A stretch of DNA of 64,000 bases from Corynebacterium sp. HMSC08A12 (GTDB lineage: Bacteria; Actinomycetota; Actinomycetes; Mycobacteriales; Mycobacteriaceae). The stretch covers positions 134,089-198,088 of the forward strand of contig NZ_KV789190.1 of NCBI RefSeq assembly GCF_001807485.1, in the 5' to 3' direction. Position numbers and translations under genes: made by a program. The notes beneath the pieces were generated by a model, which worked only from the letters and a program-made list of their open reading frames with translations, was not told the DNA's origin and searched no databases. Positions 9,994-19,868 of the stretch are shown piece by piece (the stretch's first letter is position 1; each line of letters opens with the position of its first letter).

Positions 9994-11342
9994 GCCAGCC
10001 CGAAAACGCGATCGATCATCGCATTGCGCATCACGCCCTGCGGATCCACCTTCGCGCGGATCTCGCAGGCCCGCGCCAGATCCTCGTGCCGCTCCAGCAG
10101 ATCCTCGTGGGTGAGGGTGTGCAGCTTGCCCCAGTGCGGGCGGCCCCCGGAGGCAGCCTTGAAGATCGGCTCGATGTGACGGAACAGCGACTGATGGCTG
10201 TCCTTGTTGTAGCGGTGGATGGCGATGTAGCAGGACTCGCGGCCCTTAGCCGTGGATAGCGGCACATCGTCCGCCGCCGTGGCGCGAACCTCGATGGGGA
10301 AGAGCACCTGCTCGCCGCAGGTGTTCATGGTGTGCTGGACGTCCCGCAGGATCTCGCGGGCATCGGCCAAAGGCACCGAGTACTCCATCTCGTTGAAACG
10401 CACCCGGCGGGCGCTGACGAACACGTCGTGGGCGACGTTGGAGTACTCCCGCTGCGCCAGCGTCTTCGCGCTCAGCTTGGCGAAAGGCCGGCTAAGGGAG
10501 GGGAAGTGGTGAGCCAGATCGTTCATCACTCGGTATGCACCGTTGTTCAGCAGCTCGTCGTCCAGCACCTCCTTCCAGCGGGGGATGGGGTTGGTGGGAG
10601 TGTTGCCCGGCAGGCGGGTGTTCGTCTTCACGTGGGCTACGTCGGTGCCGGGGAACCAGTAGAACTCCAGGTGATCCTTGCCGCGCACCCGTTCGGCGAA
10701 GTTTTCCACCACATCGTCGTTCGGCTCTGCGCGCTCCACTGCGTGGAGGACGAAGGTATCCACCACGTCCAACTCCACCTCGGTGATGATGCCGTAGGCG
10801 CCCAGGGAAACGCGCGCGATGTCGTACAGCTCGCCGGCGATGCCGTCTGCGCCTGGATAGCACTCGTGCGCCTGGCCGTCCGGGGTGATGATGCGGAAGG
10901 CGCGCAGCATACCGGCGAAGCCGGTGAAGCCCAGCCCCGTGCCGTGGGTGCTAGTGCCGATCGCGCCTGCCAGCGACTGCGGATCCACGTCGCCCTGGTT
11001 GGCCAGCGCCACGCCCAGGGGAGCCAGGATGCCCGGCACGTCCCGCAGCCGGGTGCCCGCGCGCAGGCGGGCGGTCATCCTCTCCGGGTCGAAGCGGATC
11101 AGCCCGGCCAGGTTGTCCAAGCTCACCTGGATGCCCTCCGTGGCCGCCACGGAGGTGAAGGAATGGCCAGCGCCGATGGGCTTGACCCTCTCGCCGGAGG
11201 CAGCTGCCCGCTGAATAATCTGGATCAGCTCGGCCTCGTCGCGCGGGGCGACCTGCTTGCGCGGCTGGGCGGTGGAGACACCGGACCAGTTCACCCAGCG
11301 AGAGTTGTATGCGGGCTTGCGGTTCTTAGTGGTGGTGCTCAT
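9990..11342 (-). CDS. FAD-linked aldonolactone oxidase (D-arabinono-1,4-lactone oxidase family)
   Basis: A 450-residue oxidoreductase of the vanillyl-alcohol oxidase superfamily. It has an N-terminal PCMH-type FAD domain with PIGAGHSFTS (His60, the position that carries covalent flavin in relatives) and GTSTHGTG, and a C-terminal ALO domain with GRPHWGKLHTL. Relatives oxidise sugar lactones; the substrate here is not known. ATG at 11342 is used because it overlaps the stop of the upstream gene (TAATG), indicating coupling. The same two-gene pairing occurs in mycobacteria. Confidence 0.85.
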   Translation of the reverse strand: MSTTTKNRKPAYNSRWVNWSGVSTAQPRKQVAPRDEAELIQIIQRAAASGERVKPIGAGHSFTSVAATEGIQVSLDNLAGLIRFDPERMTARLRAGTRLRDVPGILAPLGVALANQGDVDPQSLAGAIGTSTHGTGLGFTGFAGMLRAFRIITPDGQAHECYPGADGIAGELYDIARVSLGAYGIITEVELDVVDTFVLHAVERAEPNDDVVENFAERVRGKDHLEFYWFPGTDVAHVKTNTRLPGNTPTNPIPRWKEVLDDELLNNGAYRVMNDLAHHFPSLSRPFAKLSAKTLAQREYSNVAHDVFVSARRVRFNEMEYSVPLADAREILRDVQHTMNTCGEQVLFPIEVRATAADDVPLSTAKGRESCYIAIHRYNKDSHQSLFRHIEPIFKAASGGRPHWGKLHTLTHEDLLERHEDLARACEIRAKVDPQGVMRNAMIDRVFGLA

Positions 11343-12520
11343 TAGACAAAACTCTTTCCTTCGCCGCGGTAGGTGGGCCACTCCGCGATGATTTCGCCAG
11401 CCGAGACGACCAGCACGGTATCGATGTATTCAGTTGCTTCGCCGGCCTTCGCGTGGCGCATCCAGACGTGGTCGCCGAGGCGGAGATTGCGCGCGGCAGG
11501 GCCGGTCAGGGGAGTCTGCACCTCACCCGGGCCTTCCAGGGGTGCCATCTTCAGATCGCGGGGCCAGTCGACGACCGGCAGTCGGTCCTTGCCAGCCGGG
11601 CCGGAGGCGATGCGGCCGCCACCGGCCACCGTCACCGTGTCCTCCGCGGGACGGCGCACGACCGGCACGACGAACCACTCCGCCGGAGTGGGCTGGAACT
11701 GCCGATAGTGGTCAAACAAGGCCGGGCCGATGATGCCGGAGCCCGCGCCGATCTCGGTGACCGCGGCCTCCGCGCTGGTGGTTTCGATGGAGCCGGTGCC
11801 ACCGCCGTTGACGAACTCCAGCGGAGGCAGACCCGCCACCCGCAGTTCCTCTTCGACGGCGGCGACGATCTTCGCGCGGCGGCCGGCCAGCTCGCGGACG
11901 GACAGCGCCTTCATCGCCGCGATCGCCGGGGAAGTGTCGGTGGTGCCCGCCACCTGGCCCTCGTAAGCCATCAAACCGACCAGGCGGAAGCCTTCGCGCT
12001 GACGGACCTGCCGGGCGATCTCACGCACCTCGTCAGCCGTGTGCAGGGGGGAACGCAGGGCTCCGATGTGAACGGGGCCGGCGCGCAGTGCGGCGTCAAT
12101 ATCAATACAGACCCGTATCTCACCGCGTTCGTGGGGCGGCACCACGGCGTCAATAAGATCCAGGTGAGCCACCGAATCCACCATCAGGGTCACGCACTCC
12201 ATGGCGCGCGCATCGTGGATCAGGCGGTGCAGGGCTTCGCGGTGGGCGGAGGGGTAGGCGACGAGGATGTCATCGCTGACCTGCTCTTCACACAGCCACA
12301 GGGCTTCGTTGAGGTTATAAGCCAAGATGCCGCGGTAGCCGGGGAGGGTGAGGACCTCCGAGATCAGCGAGCGGATGCGGAGCGACTTGCTGGCCACCCG
12401 AATCGGGGTACCGCGTGAACGGTGTGCCATGTCCTGGGCGTTGGCTCTGGCGGCATCCAGATCCAACACCGCGAAGGGTGCGTCCAGGTGCGCCACTGCG
12501 AGGCGAATATCTTTCTTCAT
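11342..12520 (-). CDS. PLP-dependent amino acid deaminase/aldolase (alanine-racemase fold)
   Basis: A 392-residue protein of the D-threonine aldolase/D-serine dehydratase-like family. DAPFAVLDLDAARAN opens a TIM-barrel N-domain, and RVASKSLR carries the likely PLP-binding lysine. FVNGGGTGSIE is the phosphate-binding loop, and the C-terminal beta-domain ends with a possible metal site (GDHVWMRHAKAGE). The substrate is unknown. ATG at 12520 is preferred because the family domain starts about ten residues later. It is coupled by TAATG to the lactone oxidase gene and divergent from dnaE1. Confidence 0.8.
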   Translation of the reverse strand: MKKDIRLAVAHLDAPFAVLDLDAARANAQDMAHRSRGTPIRVASKSLRIRSLISEVLTLPGYRGILAYNLNEALWLCEEQVSDDILVAYPSAHREALHRLIHDARAMECVTLMVDSVAHLDLIDAVVPPHERGEIRVCIDIDAALRAGPVHIGALRSPLHTADEVREIARQVRQREGFRLVGLMAYEGQVAGTTDTSPAIAAMKALSVRELAGRRAKIVAAVEEELRVAGLPPLEFVNGGGTGSIETTSAEAAVTEIGAGSGIIGPALFDHYRQFQPTPAEWFVVPVVRRPAEDTVTVAGGGRIASGPAGKDRLPVVDWPRDLKMAPLEGPGEVQTPLTGPAARNLRLGDHVWMRHAKAGEATEYIDTVLVVSAGEIIAEWPTYRGEGKSFV

Positions 12521-12559
12521 GAAAAATAACTGTATAGCGATAAGGAATCGCATGTGCCG

Positions 12560-12574
12560 AAAAATGCGATTTTT
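12560..12574. repeat. AT-rich inverted repeat in the dnaE1 divergent promoter region
   Basis: AAAAAT-GCG-ATTTTT is a 6-bp inverted repeat with a 3-nt centre, in the 77 bp between the divergent starts at 12520 and 12598. A second small one (ATGAT-5 nt-ATCAT, 12585-12599) overlaps the dnaE1 start. Confidence 0.3.
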
Positions 12575-12583
12575 GCGACGCGC

Positions 12584-12589
12584 TATGAT
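12584..12589 (+). promoter_or_regulatory. Candidate -10 box of dnaE1
   Basis: TATGAT ends 8 nt before the ATG at 12598, with no Shine-Dalgarno sequence between, suggesting a leaderless dnaE1 transcript. No convincing -35 is seen. Confidence 0.4.
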
Positions 12590-12597
12590 GGCCAATC

Positions 12598-15500
12598 ATG
12601 AGCGGTTCCTCCTTTGTCCACCTGCATAACCACACCGAGTACTCCATGCTCGATGGCATGGCCAAGGTCGATCTCTTGGCTAAAGAGGTGGTGCGGCAGG
12701 GGATGCCCGCCGTCGGAATGACTGATCACGGAAACATGTACGGTGCGGATGCCTTCTACCGGGCGATGACCGACGCTGGCGTGAAGCCCATCATCGGTAT
12801 CGAGGCCTACATCGCCCCGGAATCCCGCTTTAACCAGCAGCGCGTGCGCTGGGGCAAGCCGGAGCAGAAGTCGGACGACGTGTCGGCCTCCGGTGCCTAC
12901 CTGCACCAGACGATGATCGCGGAGAACGCGACGGGCCTGCGCAACCTGTTTTACCTGTCCTCCATGGCCAGCTACGAAGGCCAGCTGGGCAAGTGGCCCC
13001 GCATGGATGCAGAGCTGATCGCCCAGCACTCCGAGGGCATCATCGCCACCACCGGCTGCCCCTCCGGCGACGTGCAGACCCGCCTGCGCTTGGGACAGTT
13101 CGACAAGGCCCTGGAGGCCGCCGGAATGTGGCAGGACATCTACGGCAAGGACAACTTCTTCCTGGAGCTGATGGACCACGGCCTGGAGATCGAAAAGCGG
13201 GTGCGCGACGACCTGCTGGAGATCGGCCGTAGGCTCGAGCTGCCGCCGCTGGTAACCAACGACTGCCACTACGTGCTGGAGCAGCAGGCTCCGGCGCACG
13301 AGGTGATGCTGTGCGTGCAGACTGGCTCCACGCTGGACGAGCCGACCCTGGACCAGGGCGGTAAGCGCTTCGCGTTCTCCGGCACCGGCTACTACGTGCG
13401 TAGCGCCGAAGACATCCGCGCGCAGTGGGATAAGGAAGTGCCGAAGGGCTGCGACAACACCCTGTGGGTGGCCGAGCGCGTGCAGGACTACTCCGAGATC
13501 TGGGAGGAGCACCCGCACGACCGCATGCCGATCGCCGACGTGCCGGAAGGTCACACGCCGACGACCTGGCTGACCCACGAGGTGATGAAGGGCCTGGAGG
13601 AGCGCTTCCCGGGCAAGGAGGTGCCCGCCGAGTACATCGACCGCGCGAAGTACGAGATCAGCGTGATCGACATGAAGGGCTACCCGTCCTACTTCCTGAT
13701 CGTCGCCGAGCTGATTAAGTACGCTCGCTCCGTTGGCATCCGCGTCGGGCCCGGCCGTGGTTCGGCCGCCGGCGCGCTGGTCGCCTACGCCCTGACGATC
13801 ACGAACATCGACCCGATGGAACACGGTCTGCTGTTCGAGCGCTTCCTGAACCCCGAGCGCCCGTCCGCCCCCGATATCGATATCGACTTCGACGATCGCC
13901 GCCGCGGCGAGATGATCCGTTACGCCTCCGACCGCTGGGGCGAGGACAAGATCGCCCAGGTGATCACCTTCGGCACGGTGAAGACGAAGCAGGCCATTAA
14001 GGACTCCGCGCGCGCCCACTACGGCCAGGCGGGCTTCCAGATGGCCGACCGGATCACCAAGGCCCTACCGCCGGCGATCATGGCCAAGGACATTCCGCTC
14101 CACGGCATCACCGACCCCGAGCACGAGCGTTACCCCGAGGCCGCCGAGGTTCGCCAGCTGATCGAAACCGACCCTGACGTGGCGAAGATCTACAAGGACG
14201 CACTCGGCTTGGAAGGCGTGATCCGCCAAGCCGGTGTGCACGCCTGTGCCGTGATTATGTCCAGCGTGCCGCTGCTGGACTGCATCCCCATGTGGAAGCG
14301 CAAGCAGGACGGCGCGCTGATCACCGGCTGGCCGTACCCCGCTTGTGAGGCCATCGGGTTGCTGAAGATGGACTTCCTGGGCCTGCGAAACCTTACGGTT
14401 ATTGGTGACGCCCTCGAAAACATCAAGACCAACCGCGACTTCGAGCTGGACCTGGAAAACCTCGACACGGTGGATGACCCCACCTACGAGCTGCTGGCGC
14501 GCGGCGAGACGCTGGGCGTGTTCCAGCTGGACTCCGCGGGCATGCAGAAGCTGCTGAAGCGCATGAAGCCCACGGGCTTCAACGACATCGTGGCCGCGCT
14601 GGCGCTGTACCGTCCGGGCCCCATGGGTGTGGACGCACACTGGGAGTACGCCGACCGCAAGAACGGCCGCAAGCCGATTGTGCCGATCCACCCGGAGTTG
14701 GAAGAGGCGCTGCACGAGATCCTCGAGGAAACCTACGGCCTGATCGTGTACCAGGAGCAGATCATGAAGATCTCCCAGAAGGTCGCGAACTACACCGCCG
14801 GCCAGGCCGATGGCTTCCGTAAGGCAATGGGTAAGAAGAAGCCGGAGGTGCTGGAAAAGGAGTTCGTCACCTTCGAATCCGGCATGAAGGCCAACGGCTA
14901 CTCCGCCGATGCCATCAAGACGCTGTGGGATACGATCCTGCCGTTCGCCGGCTACGCCTTCAACAAGTCCCACGCCGCAGGCTACGGTCTGGTTTCCTTC
15001 TGGACCGCGTACCTGAAGGCCAACTATGCGCCGGAGTACATGGCCGCGCTGCTGACCTCCGTGGCGGATAAGAAGGACAAGTCCGCGATCTACCTGGCAG
15101 ACTGCCGCCACCTGGGCATTCGGGTGCTGTCGCCGGATGTCAACGATTCGCGCTACACTTTCCAGTCCGTCGGCGAGGACATCCGCTTCGGCCTGGGCGC
15201 GGTGCGCAACGTGGGCGAGGATGTGGTGAATTCCATCATCGCCTCCCGCGAGGAAAAGGGTGCGTTCACCGACTTCTCCGACTACCTGGACAAGATCGAC
15301 CTGGTAGCGGCGAATAAGCGCGTCACCGAGTCTCTGATTAAGGCCGGAGCATTCGACTCGCTGGGCCACCCGCGCAAGGGCATGGTGCTGGTCCACGAGG
15401 ACGCGGTGGATGCCGTCACCGCCACCAAGAAGGCCGCTGCGAAGGGCCAGTTCGACCTCTTTGCAGGCCTGGGCGGCGACGATGGCGCGGGCGATGTCTT

Positions 15501-16167
15501 CCGCGTGGAGGTTCCCGACCAAGAGTGGGAGCGCAAGCACCAGCTGGCCCTCGAGCGCGACATGCTGGGCCTGTACGTCTCCGGCCACCCGTTGGACGGC
15601 TTCGAGGACGCGCTGGATGCGCAGGTCGACACGCCCCTGACCACCGTGCTGTCCGGCGAACTGCCGAACAACAAGGACCTGAAGATCGGTGGCATCATCT
15701 CGGCCGTCGAGCGCCGTATCGACCGCAACGGCAACCCCTGGGCGATCGCCACGCTGGAGGACCAGCACGGCGCGCAGGTGGAGCTACTGGTGTTCCCGAA
15801 GACTTACCAGATTGTGGCCCCGCAGATCGTCGAGGACGCCATCGTTCTGGCTAAGGCGAAGATCAACTACCGCGAAGACGATATGCGCCTGTTCTGCCAG
15901 GACATCAAGTCGGCAGAGCTCACCGTCGGCGCGGGCTCCGGCGTGCCGCTGCGCCTGAACATCCGCGTAGACCAGGCAACTCCCGACAACATGGCCAATC
16001 TGCGCCGCGTGCTCAGCCAGAACAAGGGCGATTCGGATGTCTACCTCACCCTCATCGACGGCGAGGAGGAGGTCCAGTTCCTGCTGGCCCCGGAGATGCG
16101 CGTGAACAAGTCTCCGTCGCTCATGGGGGCGCTGAAGGCGTCCACGTGGGAGGGCATCTTCTCCTAG
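12598..16167 (+). CDS. dnaE1: DNA polymerase III alpha subunit
   Basis: Replicative polymerase, 1189 residues, normal for actinobacterial DnaE1. The N-terminal PHP domain begins [15 protein letters not shown] and keeps its His-rich metal motifs. The polymerase core has GPGRGSAAG (about 383-391) and the catalytic aspartates in [12 protein letters not shown] (about 424-435). LYRPGPMG and the tHhH/OB-fold region ([16 protein letters not shown]) follow. The start is the ATG 3 bp inside a leaderless-type promoter. It stands alone, 107 nt before the pyruvate-kinase-like gene. Confidence 0.97.
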   Translation: MSGSSFVHLHNHTEYSMLDGMAKVDLLAKEVVRQGMPAVGMTDHGNMYGADAFYRAMTDAGVKPIIGIEAYIAPESRFNQQRVRWGKPEQKSDDVSASGAYLHQTMIAENATGLRNLFYLSSMASYEGQLGKWPRMDAELIAQHSEGIIATTGCPSGDVQTRLRLGQFDKALEAAGMWQDIYGKDNFFLELMDHGLEIEKRVRDDLLEIGRRLELPPLVTNDCHYVLEQQAPAHEVMLCVQTGSTLDEPTLDQGGKRFAFSGTGYYVRSAEDIRAQWDKEVPKGCDNTLWVAERVQDYSEIWEEHPHDRMPIADVPEGHTPTTWLTHEVMKGLEERFPGKEVPAEYIDRAKYEISVIDMKGYPSYFLIVAELIKYARSVGIRVGPGRGSAAGALVAYALTITNIDPMEHGLLFERFLNPERPSAPDIDIDFDDRRRGEMIRYASDRWGEDKIAQVITFGTVKTKQAIKDSARAHYGQAGFQMADRITKALPPAIMAKDIPLHGITDPEHERYPEAAEVRQLIETDPDVAKIYKDALGLEGVIRQAGVHACAVIMSSVPLLDCIPMWKRKQDGALITGWPYPACEAIGLLKMDFLGLRNLTVIGDALENIKTNRDFELDLENLDTVDDPTYELLARGETLGVFQLDSAGMQKLLKRMKPTGFNDIVAALALYRPGPMGVDAHWEYADRKNGRKPIVPIHPELEEALHEILEETYGLIVYQEQIMKISQKVANYTAGQADGFRKAMGKKKPEVLEKEFVTFESGMKANGYSADAIKTLWDTILPFAGYAFNKSHAAGYGLVSFWTAYLKANYAPEYMAALLTSVADKKDKSAIYLADCRHLGIRVLSPDVNDSRYTFQSVGEDIRFGLGAVRNVGEDVVNSIIASREEKGAFTDFSDYLDKIDLVAANKRVTESLIKAGAFDSLGHPRKGMVLVHEDAVDAVTATKKAAAKGQFDLFAGLGGDDGAGDVFRVEVPDQEWERKHQLALERDMLGLYVSGHPLDGFEDALDAQVDTPLTTVLSGELPNNKDLKIGGIISAVERRIDRNGNPWAIATLEDQHGAQVELLVFPKTYQIVAPQIVEDAIVLAKAKINYREDDMRLFCQDIKSAELTVGAGSGVPLRLNIRVDQATPDNMANLRRVLSQNKGDSDVYLTLIDGEEEVQFLLAPEMRVNKSPSLMGALKASTWEGIFS

Positions 16168-16207
16168 AGCAGTTGCCGAGCGCAACCCCGGCCAACCTGA
16201 CACGATA

Positions 16208-16271
16208 GAAGGGACACAACGCTCGCGAGGCCGTCGACACAGCCGCGCACTTCTCAAGGAGATGTCCCTTC
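16208..16271 (+). promoter_or_regulatory. Possible leader hairpin enclosing the ribosome-binding site of the PK-like gene
   Basis: GAAGGGACA (16208-16216) is perfectly complementary to TGTCCCTTC (16263-16271), with 46 nt between. AAGGAGA (16256-16262) abuts the right arm inside the loop, and the ATG is at 16275. Formation could modulate initiation. This was seen in the sequence only; function is inferred. Confidence 0.35.
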
Positions 16272-16274
16272 ACC

Positions 16275-18116
16275 ATGCAGGTCAACAAGCAAGCCGTTCT
16301 AGAAGCGATCGAGGAACTCCTCGACGAACTCGATAGCCAAACCCTGCACTGGTACCCGGAGATTAGCGCCACCGCGCCGACCCACTTCGTCGGCGCCCGC
16401 AACCTGGTGCACTACACTACGCTGCGCACCAGCGACCGCCGCGGCCTGCAGGGGAATCTGGAGAGCCTGGGAGCCACGCGCCTGTCCACTGCGGAGCCAG
16501 CAGTCAAGGCGCGCTTGCAAGCCGCGCACAACGTGGTCTCTGCTCTGGATGGTCGCTCGCCGCAGTTCGCTGAGGAGGACGTTTCTGACGCCATCGTGGG
16601 GGCCGATGAGCTGCTTGAACAGCACACGGAGGCTCTCTTCGGGGTAGAGGCTTTGCCAGGGGACTCCTCGTACATCATGGTCACCTTGCCGATCGAGGCC
16701 GCCTACGACCAGGAGCTGGTAGCCCGGCTGGTGGATTCCGGCATGGAGCTGGCGCGCATCAACTGCGCCCATGACGGGCCGGAGGTATGGAAGCGGATGA
16801 TCGACAACGTCCGCGCGGCCGGTAAGGCCGCGGGGCGTTACATCCCCGTCAGCATGGACCTGGCCGGGCCGAAGATCCGCACTGGCCGCATCGCGCCGGG
16901 TCCGGCGGTGGTGCGCGTGCGTGTGCAGCGGGACGACGCGGGCACGGTCATCCAGCCTTGCCGCCTGTGGATGATCCCGGAGGATCGCGAGCTGGCTGAG
17001 GCCCCCATGGCGGAGAACACGCTGGGGCGCCCAATCGTGAGCGTGCACGTCTCCCGGGAGTTCTTTGATGCCCTGGAGGTTGGAGAGACGATCCGTGTGG
17101 AGGACGCACGCGGCAAGAAGCGGAAGCTGGGCGTCATTAAGAAAGACAGCGAGGGCGCCCTGGCGGAGGGACAGCAGAACATCTACCTGCAGCTCGGCGC
17201 GGAGCTGAAAACGGAGAACGCAAAGACGGCGGTGGGGTCGGTGCCGCAGGTGCTGCAGAAACTGCGGCCGCAAACCGGGGATAGGATTGTGCTTACCAGC
17301 GCCGATGTGGTGTGCGACCCGCAGGACGGTGACATCCCGAAGATCAGTTGTACGCTGCCGGAGGCAGTGCGGGCACTGGAGGTGGGCCAGCAGGTGCTGT
17401 TCGACGATGGCGCGATCGCGGCGAAGGTGGTGGGGAAGCGGGGAACCCTGGATACAGAGAGCACAGAGGAGACGGTCGAGGCGGAGCTGCTGGTCACCCG
17501 CGGCGGGGCGAAACTGGCGGAGTACAAGGGCATCAACCTGCCCGACACGGAGCTGCCGCTGCCGAGCCTGACCGAGGAGGACGAGGCCGCGCTGGCGTTC
17601 GTGGCCAAGCACGCGGATATGGCCGCGGTGAGCTTCATCCGCTCCCGCGAGGACGTGGCCTATGTGCTGGAGAAGTTCCACGAGCTGGGCGCCGACGACC
17701 TGGGCCTGGTGCTGAAGATCGAGACGATCCCGGCCTTCGAGAACCTGACCACCATCCTGCTGGAGGGCATGCGGCACGCGAAGTTCGGCGTGATGCTGGC
17801 CCGCGGCGACCTGGCAGTGGAGATGGGCTTTGCCCGCATGGCGGAGGTGCCCGGCCAGGTGATGGCGATGGTGGAGGCCGCGCACGTGCCGCTGATCATC
17901 GCCACCCAGGTGTTGGAATCGATGGCGAAGTCCGGGCTGCCGACCCGCGCGGAGATCACCGACGTGGCGTGGGCGCTGCGAGCCGAGTGCATCATGCTGA
18001 ACAAGGGGCCGCACATTCCGGAGGCCATCGCGATCCTGCGGGAGATTGGCGTGAAGATGGACCGCTCGCAGCGCAAGAACCGCATGCTGCTGCACCACGT
18101 GCGCAGCTGGCAATAA
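16275..18116 (+). CDS. Long pyruvate-kinase-like protein
   Basis: A 613-residue homologue of pyruvate kinase like the second, longer PK paralogue of corynebacteria. Residues 1-125 form an N-terminal extension of unknown function. PK-like blocks follow: VSMDLAGPKIRTG (about 190-203), GLVLKIETIP (about 477-486), VMLARGDLAVEMG (about 504-516) and IATQVLESM (about 541-549). The usual MLSGETA segment is replaced by IMLNKGPHI, and the regulatory C-terminal domain is absent. True kinase activity is therefore doubtful. Canonical pyk is also present at 46972. Confidence 0.8.
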   Translation: MQVNKQAVLEAIEELLDELDSQTLHWYPEISATAPTHFVGARNLVHYTTLRTSDRRGLQGNLESLGATRLSTAEPAVKARLQAAHNVVSALDGRSPQFAEEDVSDAIVGADELLEQHTEALFGVEALPGDSSYIMVTLPIEAAYDQELVARLVDSGMELARINCAHDGPEVWKRMIDNVRAAGKAAGRYIPVSMDLAGPKIRTGRIAPGPAVVRVRVQRDDAGTVIQPCRLWMIPEDRELAEAPMAENTLGRPIVSVHVSREFFDALEVGETIRVEDARGKKRKLGVIKKDSEGALAEGQQNIYLQLGAELKTENAKTAVGSVPQVLQKLRPQTGDRIVLTSADVVCDPQDGDIPKISCTLPEAVRALEVGQQVLFDDGAIAAKVVGKRGTLDTESTEETVEAELLVTRGGAKLAEYKGINLPDTELPLPSLTEEDEAALAFVAKHADMAAVSFIRSREDVAYVLEKFHELGADDLGLVLKIETIPAFENLTTILLEGMRHAKFGVMLARGDLAVEMGFARMAEVPGQVMAMVEAAHVPLIIATQVLESMAKSGLPTRAEITDVAWALRAECIMLNKGPHIPEAIAILREIGVKMDRSQRKNRMLLHHVRSWQ

Positions 18117-18134
18117 CCGGCCAACTGCGACCGG

Positions 18135-19838
18135 CTACTGGGCGCTGTAGCGTGCCTCCCACGGGCCGAGCCCCAGGCGATCGTGGGGCGCGTCGGCCAG
18201 GTTCACGGTTACCTTTACCAGCGATTCCGGGGCCTGATAGGTCAGCTCGATCCAGCGGCCGTGCGCCAGCTCGTCGCCCGCGTCGACCGGCGGCACCGTC
18301 GGATTTACTCCAGCCAGGGCCTCGCTGACCGGCTCCTCGCCATCGGCCCACCAGCGGATGTCCAGTAGCTCCGCCTCGGCCAGGCGGTGGGTGCGGCGGA
18401 ACTCCAGCAGATCCGTGTACCCGCGCAGCACCTCCGCGTGCGGGCGCTCCGTGCGCTCCGCCCACTGCAGCACGCTGTTCCGGAAGGTTTCCTCCGCCGC
18501 CGGGTTCGGCACGTCCTTCGGGTCCCACCCGGCGCGTGCGAACTCGCGCATGCGGCCCTCGCGGGTGGCCTGGTTGAGCTCTTCGTCCTCGTGGTCGACG
18601 AAGAACGCAAACGGGGTGGAGGCACCCCATTCCTCACCCATGAACAGCATCGGGGTAAAGGGGCTGGTCAGCACCAGCGTGGCCTTCGCCAGCTGCTGGT
18701 CGACCGACAGGTTCATGCTCGGCCGGTCGCCCGCCGCGCGGTTGCCGGTCTGGTCGTGGGTGGTCGTGTACGTCACGAAGCGCCACAGCTCCGGGTCCGT
18801 CACCGGCCTGCCGTGTGTGCGCCCGCGGAAGGAGCTATAGCGCCCGTCGTGCCAGAACACTCGCTGGAACGCCGTGGCCAGCACCTCCACCGTGCCGAAG
18901 TCGGAGTAGTAGGCGTGATCCTCGCCGGAGACCACGGTGTGTATCGCGTGGTGGATGTCGTCGTTCCACTGCGCGACCTTGTAGCTCTCGGTGTACACGG
19001 GATCGTTCTGGTCGGATTCGGCCATGATCCAGGCGGGCTCGGCTGCATCGCGGATCTGTTCGATCAGGCTCACCGCGCCCGTGTCGTCCAGCGCGTGCAC
19101 CGCGTCCAGGCGTAGGCCGTCCACCCCGAACTCCTGAGTCCACTGGTGCACGGCTTCCAGGATGTAGGTGCGCACCTCGTCGGAGTCCCGGCCCTGCAGG
19201 TTCACTACGTCACCCCAGCCGGTCGAGCCGCCGGCGGTGTAGGGGCCGAACACCCCGGTGTAATTACCGTCGGGGCCGAAGTGGTTGTACACCACGTCCA
19301 ACACCACGGCCAGGTCGCGGTCGTGGGCGGCGTCAATAAGCCTCAACAGTCCGTCCGGGCCACCGTAAACGTCCGTGACCGCGTGCCACATCACGCCGTC
19401 GTAGCCCCAGTTACGCTCGCCGCCGAAGGGTTGCACGGGCATGAGCTCGATGGCGGTGACGCCCACAGCTTTAAGCTCGTCGAGCTTCTCAATCGCGGCG
19501 TCGAAGGTGCCCTCCGGGGTGAATGTGCCGATGTGCAGCTCGTAGAGAACCTCGCCGCGCAGCGGGCGACCCAGCTGCTTGCGTGGCTCGTCGATTTGCC
19601 ACACCTCCGACAGACCGTGGATGCCGTCGGGCTGGCGCTTGGAGCGCGGGTCGGGGAAGACGGGGGAGCCGTCGACGGAGAAGCCATATCGGTCGCCGGG
19701 GTTGGCGGGAACGTCGGCGAGGAACCAGTTATCCGCCTCGCGGGTCATGGGGATGCGTTGTTCGGCACCGGTGCTTGTTTGCGCAGGTTGCAGGACTAGT
19801 TCTACGTTTTCGGCCAGGGGAGCCCACACGGAATACAT
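18135..19838 (-). CDS. treZ: Maltooligosyltrehalose trehalohydrolase
   Basis: Releases trehalose from maltooligosyltrehalose, the second step of the TreYZ route. The 567-residue protein has an N-terminal CBM48/E-set domain (MYSVWAPLAENVELV) and a GH13 barrel. DGLRLDAVHALDD carries the nucleophile Asp and IMAESDQND the acid/base Glu; LMFMGEEWG follows in the barrel. The start at 19838 aligns with the family opening, and the open frame upstream is antisense to yigZ. It is separated from treY by about 2.4 kb. It is convergent with the PK-like gene, leaving 18 nt. Confidence 0.93.
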   Translation of the reverse strand: MYSVWAPLAENVELVLQPAQTSTGAEQRIPMTREADNWFLADVPANPGDRYGFSVDGSPVFPDPRSKRQPDGIHGLSEVWQIDEPRKQLGRPLRGEVLYELHIGTFTPEGTFDAAIEKLDELKAVGVTAIELMPVQPFGGERNWGYDGVMWHAVTDVYGGPDGLLRLIDAAHDRDLAVVLDVVYNHFGPDGNYTGVFGPYTAGGSTGWGDVVNLQGRDSDEVRTYILEAVHQWTQEFGVDGLRLDAVHALDDTGAVSLIEQIRDAAEPAWIMAESDQNDPVYTESYKVAQWNDDIHHAIHTVVSGEDHAYYSDFGTVEVLATAFQRVFWHDGRYSSFRGRTHGRPVTDPELWRFVTYTTTHDQTGNRAAGDRPSMNLSVDQQLAKATLVLTSPFTPMLFMGEEWGASTPFAFFVDHEDEELNQATREGRMREFARAGWDPKDVPNPAAEETFRNSVLQWAERTERPHAEVLRGYTDLLEFRRTHRLAEAELLDIRWWADGEEPVSEALAGVNPTVPPVDAGDELAHGRWIELTYQAPESLVKVTVNLADAPHDRLGLGPWEARYSAQ

Positions 19839-19868
19839 GGGTTCAACCCTAGCTGCGATAATGGGAGA

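Noticed and set aside
14065-15768. Long minus-strand open frame opposite dnaE1
   Set aside because: Antisense shadow of the replicative polymerase gene. Composition is atypical and no motif is present.
16299-18113. Long minus-strand open frame opposite the pyruvate-kinase-like gene
   Set aside because: Shadow frame with compositional bias; it mirrors the real gene almost exactly.
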